Positions 6,670 to 7,751 of a stretch of 7,751 nt of DNA are shown here, piece after piece. Every line of letters begins with the position of its first letter. Within the stretch, counting starts at the first letter, position 1. Position numbers and translations under genes: made by a program. Source of the stretch: MAG-120531 sp029242825 (GTDB taxonomy: Bacteria > Bacteroidota > Bacteroidia > Flavobacteriales > Flavobacteriaceae); assembly GCA_029242825.1 (NCBI GenBank), contig JAQWTF010000051.1:1-7751 (forward strand), written 5' to 3'. Under the pieces are notes generated by a model. The model saw only the letters and a list, made by a program, of their open reading frames with translations. It was not told the origin of the DNA and ran no database searches.

Positions 6670-7751
6670 ATGAAAAAAAAACTGCTTTTTTTATCTATAA
6701 TAGCTTCCACATTTTGTAATGCTCAGGATATTTCTAAAAAAAAGATTGAACAATGGACCACAGATTATAGTCCTAAAGCAATTCAAAACCTCCGTGAATT
6801 TTTATCCATTCCAAACAATGGACTGGATTCAACACAAATTCAAAACAACCTCAGTTGGTCTAAAAGTGCTTTAAAGGATTTGGGGTTTGCCGTTAAAGAA
6901 ATAACTACACAGGGAGTTCCGGTGCTTTTAGCAGAGAAAAATATAGCGCCCAATTTACCTTCAGTACTCTTCTATCTTCAGATAGACGGACAACCAGTAG
7001 ACCCATCACAGTGGGATCAGGAAAATCCTTACCGAGCTGCCTTGAAGGTAAAAAACGAAGAAGGGGAATGGGAACAATTGGATTGGACAGAAAAAAAGTG
7101 GGACAAAGACAGTTATATATTTGCTAGATCAGCCTCTGATTCCAAAGGCCCTGCAATGGCTTTAATCAGTGCATTTCAAATACTTAAAGACAAAAGCATT
7201 GCCCTAAAATACAATATTAAGGTGCTGTTAGACTTTCAAGAAGAAGTGGGATCTCCGACCCTTCCCAAAATGGTCGTTAATAATAAAGACTTGTTAAAGG
7301 CAGATTATTTATTTATTATGGATGGTGCAAGACACTTATCCAATAAACCCACACTCACTTTTGGCGCCCGAGGAATAGCGACCGCTACATGGCGGGTTTT
7401 TGGGCCAGAAGTACCTTTGCACAGTGGACAATACGGAAATTATGCCCCAAACCCGGTATTCGAAGCTGCAAAAGTAATAGGCCAATTAAAAGATGCCACG
7501 GGAAAAGTAACTCTAGAAGGATTTTATGAGGGCGTAAAAATCTCTTCAAAAGACCAAGCATTCCTAAATGCTATAGAAGAAAACGAAATAGTGACCAATA
7601 AAAGGCTAGGAATTTCCAAACGAGATGCTATTGGCAACGGGTACCAGGAAGCCCTTCAATATCCGAGTCTCAATATAAGAGGTATAAAAGCGGCATGGGT
7701 GGGGTCACAAGTGAGAACCATCATCCCCTCCGAGCTGATTGTAGAAATAGA
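6670..7751 (+). CDS. secreted M20-family metallopeptidase, N-terminal part (runs off window)
   Basis: The frame is open from ATG 6670 to the window end, giving 360 residues without a stop; M20 dipeptidase-like enzymes are usually about 450-500 long. The N-terminus MKKKLLFLSIIASTFCNAQ is a classic signal peptide, likely cut after A18, so the enzyme should act in the periplasm or outside. C16 lacks a proper lipobox. Family blocks appear in order: 'VLFYLQIDGQPVDPSQW' (99-115), 'ARSASDSKGPAMAL' (152-165) with bridging Asp D157, and 'FQEEVGSP' (189-196) with catalytic and metal-binding E191/E192. These are followed by D218, 'GARGI' (232-236) and 'LHSGQYGNYAPNP' (250-262) with H251. The first zinc ligand, normally His in H-x-D, is Gln here (Q104-I-D106), while the other ligands look intact. 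Such enzymes hydrolyse dipeptides or remove N-terminal or acyl groups; the substrate is not known. It probably has its own promoter downstream of the uvrB terminator. Confidence 0.85.
   Translation, partial: MKKKLLFLSIIASTFCNAQDISKKKIEQWTTDYSPKAIQNLREFLSIPNNGLDSTQIQNNLSWSKSALKDLGFAVKEITTQGVPVLLAEKNIAPNLPSVLFYLQIDGQPVDPSQWDQENPYRAALKVKNEEGEWEQLDWTEKKWDKDSYIFARSASDSKGPAMALISAFQILKDKSIALKYNIKVLLDFQEEVGSPTLPKMVVNNKDLLKADYLFIMDGARHLSNKPTLTFGARGIATATWRVFGPEVPLHSGQYGNYAPNPVFEAAKVIGQLKDATGKVTLEGFYEGVKISSKDQAFLNAIEENEIVTNKRLGISKRDAIGNGYQEALQYPSLNIRGIKAAWVGSQVRTIIPSELIVEI

Noticed and set aside
6670..6720. Lipoprotein signal at C16 of the M20 peptidase
   Set aside because: Residues before the Cys (S-T-F) do not form a lipobox; cleavage after N-A-18 as an ordinary signal peptide fits better.

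Overview
The window looks like ordinary chromosomal DNA from a member of the Bacteroidota, most likely a flavobacterium. The reasoning is by eye: AT-rich DNA, no clear Shine-Dalgarno sequences ahead of the starts, a perfect TAnnTTTG (-7 type) promoter element just before uvrB, a secreted protein whose signal peptide ends in N-A-Q, and a gene set that I recall as typical of Flavobacteriaceae. No species-level call is possible.

Layout, left to right. (1) The 3' end of a pRiA4b ORF-3-like (IS1096 passenger TnpR-like) protein with a very acidic tail, cut by the window start. (2) A complete nucleoid-associated protein of the NdpA/YejK family. (3) On the minus strand, a complete 359-residue protein with no name. 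Its middle carries a set of residues resembling a protein-kinase-like fold (Lys pair, helix Glu, G-D-x4-N, I-D-F-D). This is the most interesting item here. (4) A rightward cluster of three genes, probably co-transcribed in part: an ABC transporter ATPase of the BcrA/CcmA type, its six-helix ABC-2 type permease 5 bases downstream, and uvrB 31 bases after that. uvrB also seems to have its own promoter very close to its start codon. (5) The 5' part of a secreted M20-family metallopeptidase that runs off the right edge, in which the usual first zinc-ligand histidine is a glutamine.

Functionally the genes are a mix: chromosome-associated proteins (NdpA-like, UvrB nucleotide excision repair), a small two-gene exporter, a possible kinase, and a secreted peptidase. 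Genes 2 and 3 converge on a 107-base gap with a weak hairpin. Genes 3 and 4 diverge from a 79-base gap. No intergenic stretch exceeds about 110 bases. I see no tRNA, rRNA, CRISPR array, insertion sequence, integrase, attachment site or origin, and nothing that amounts to a clear new multi-gene system.
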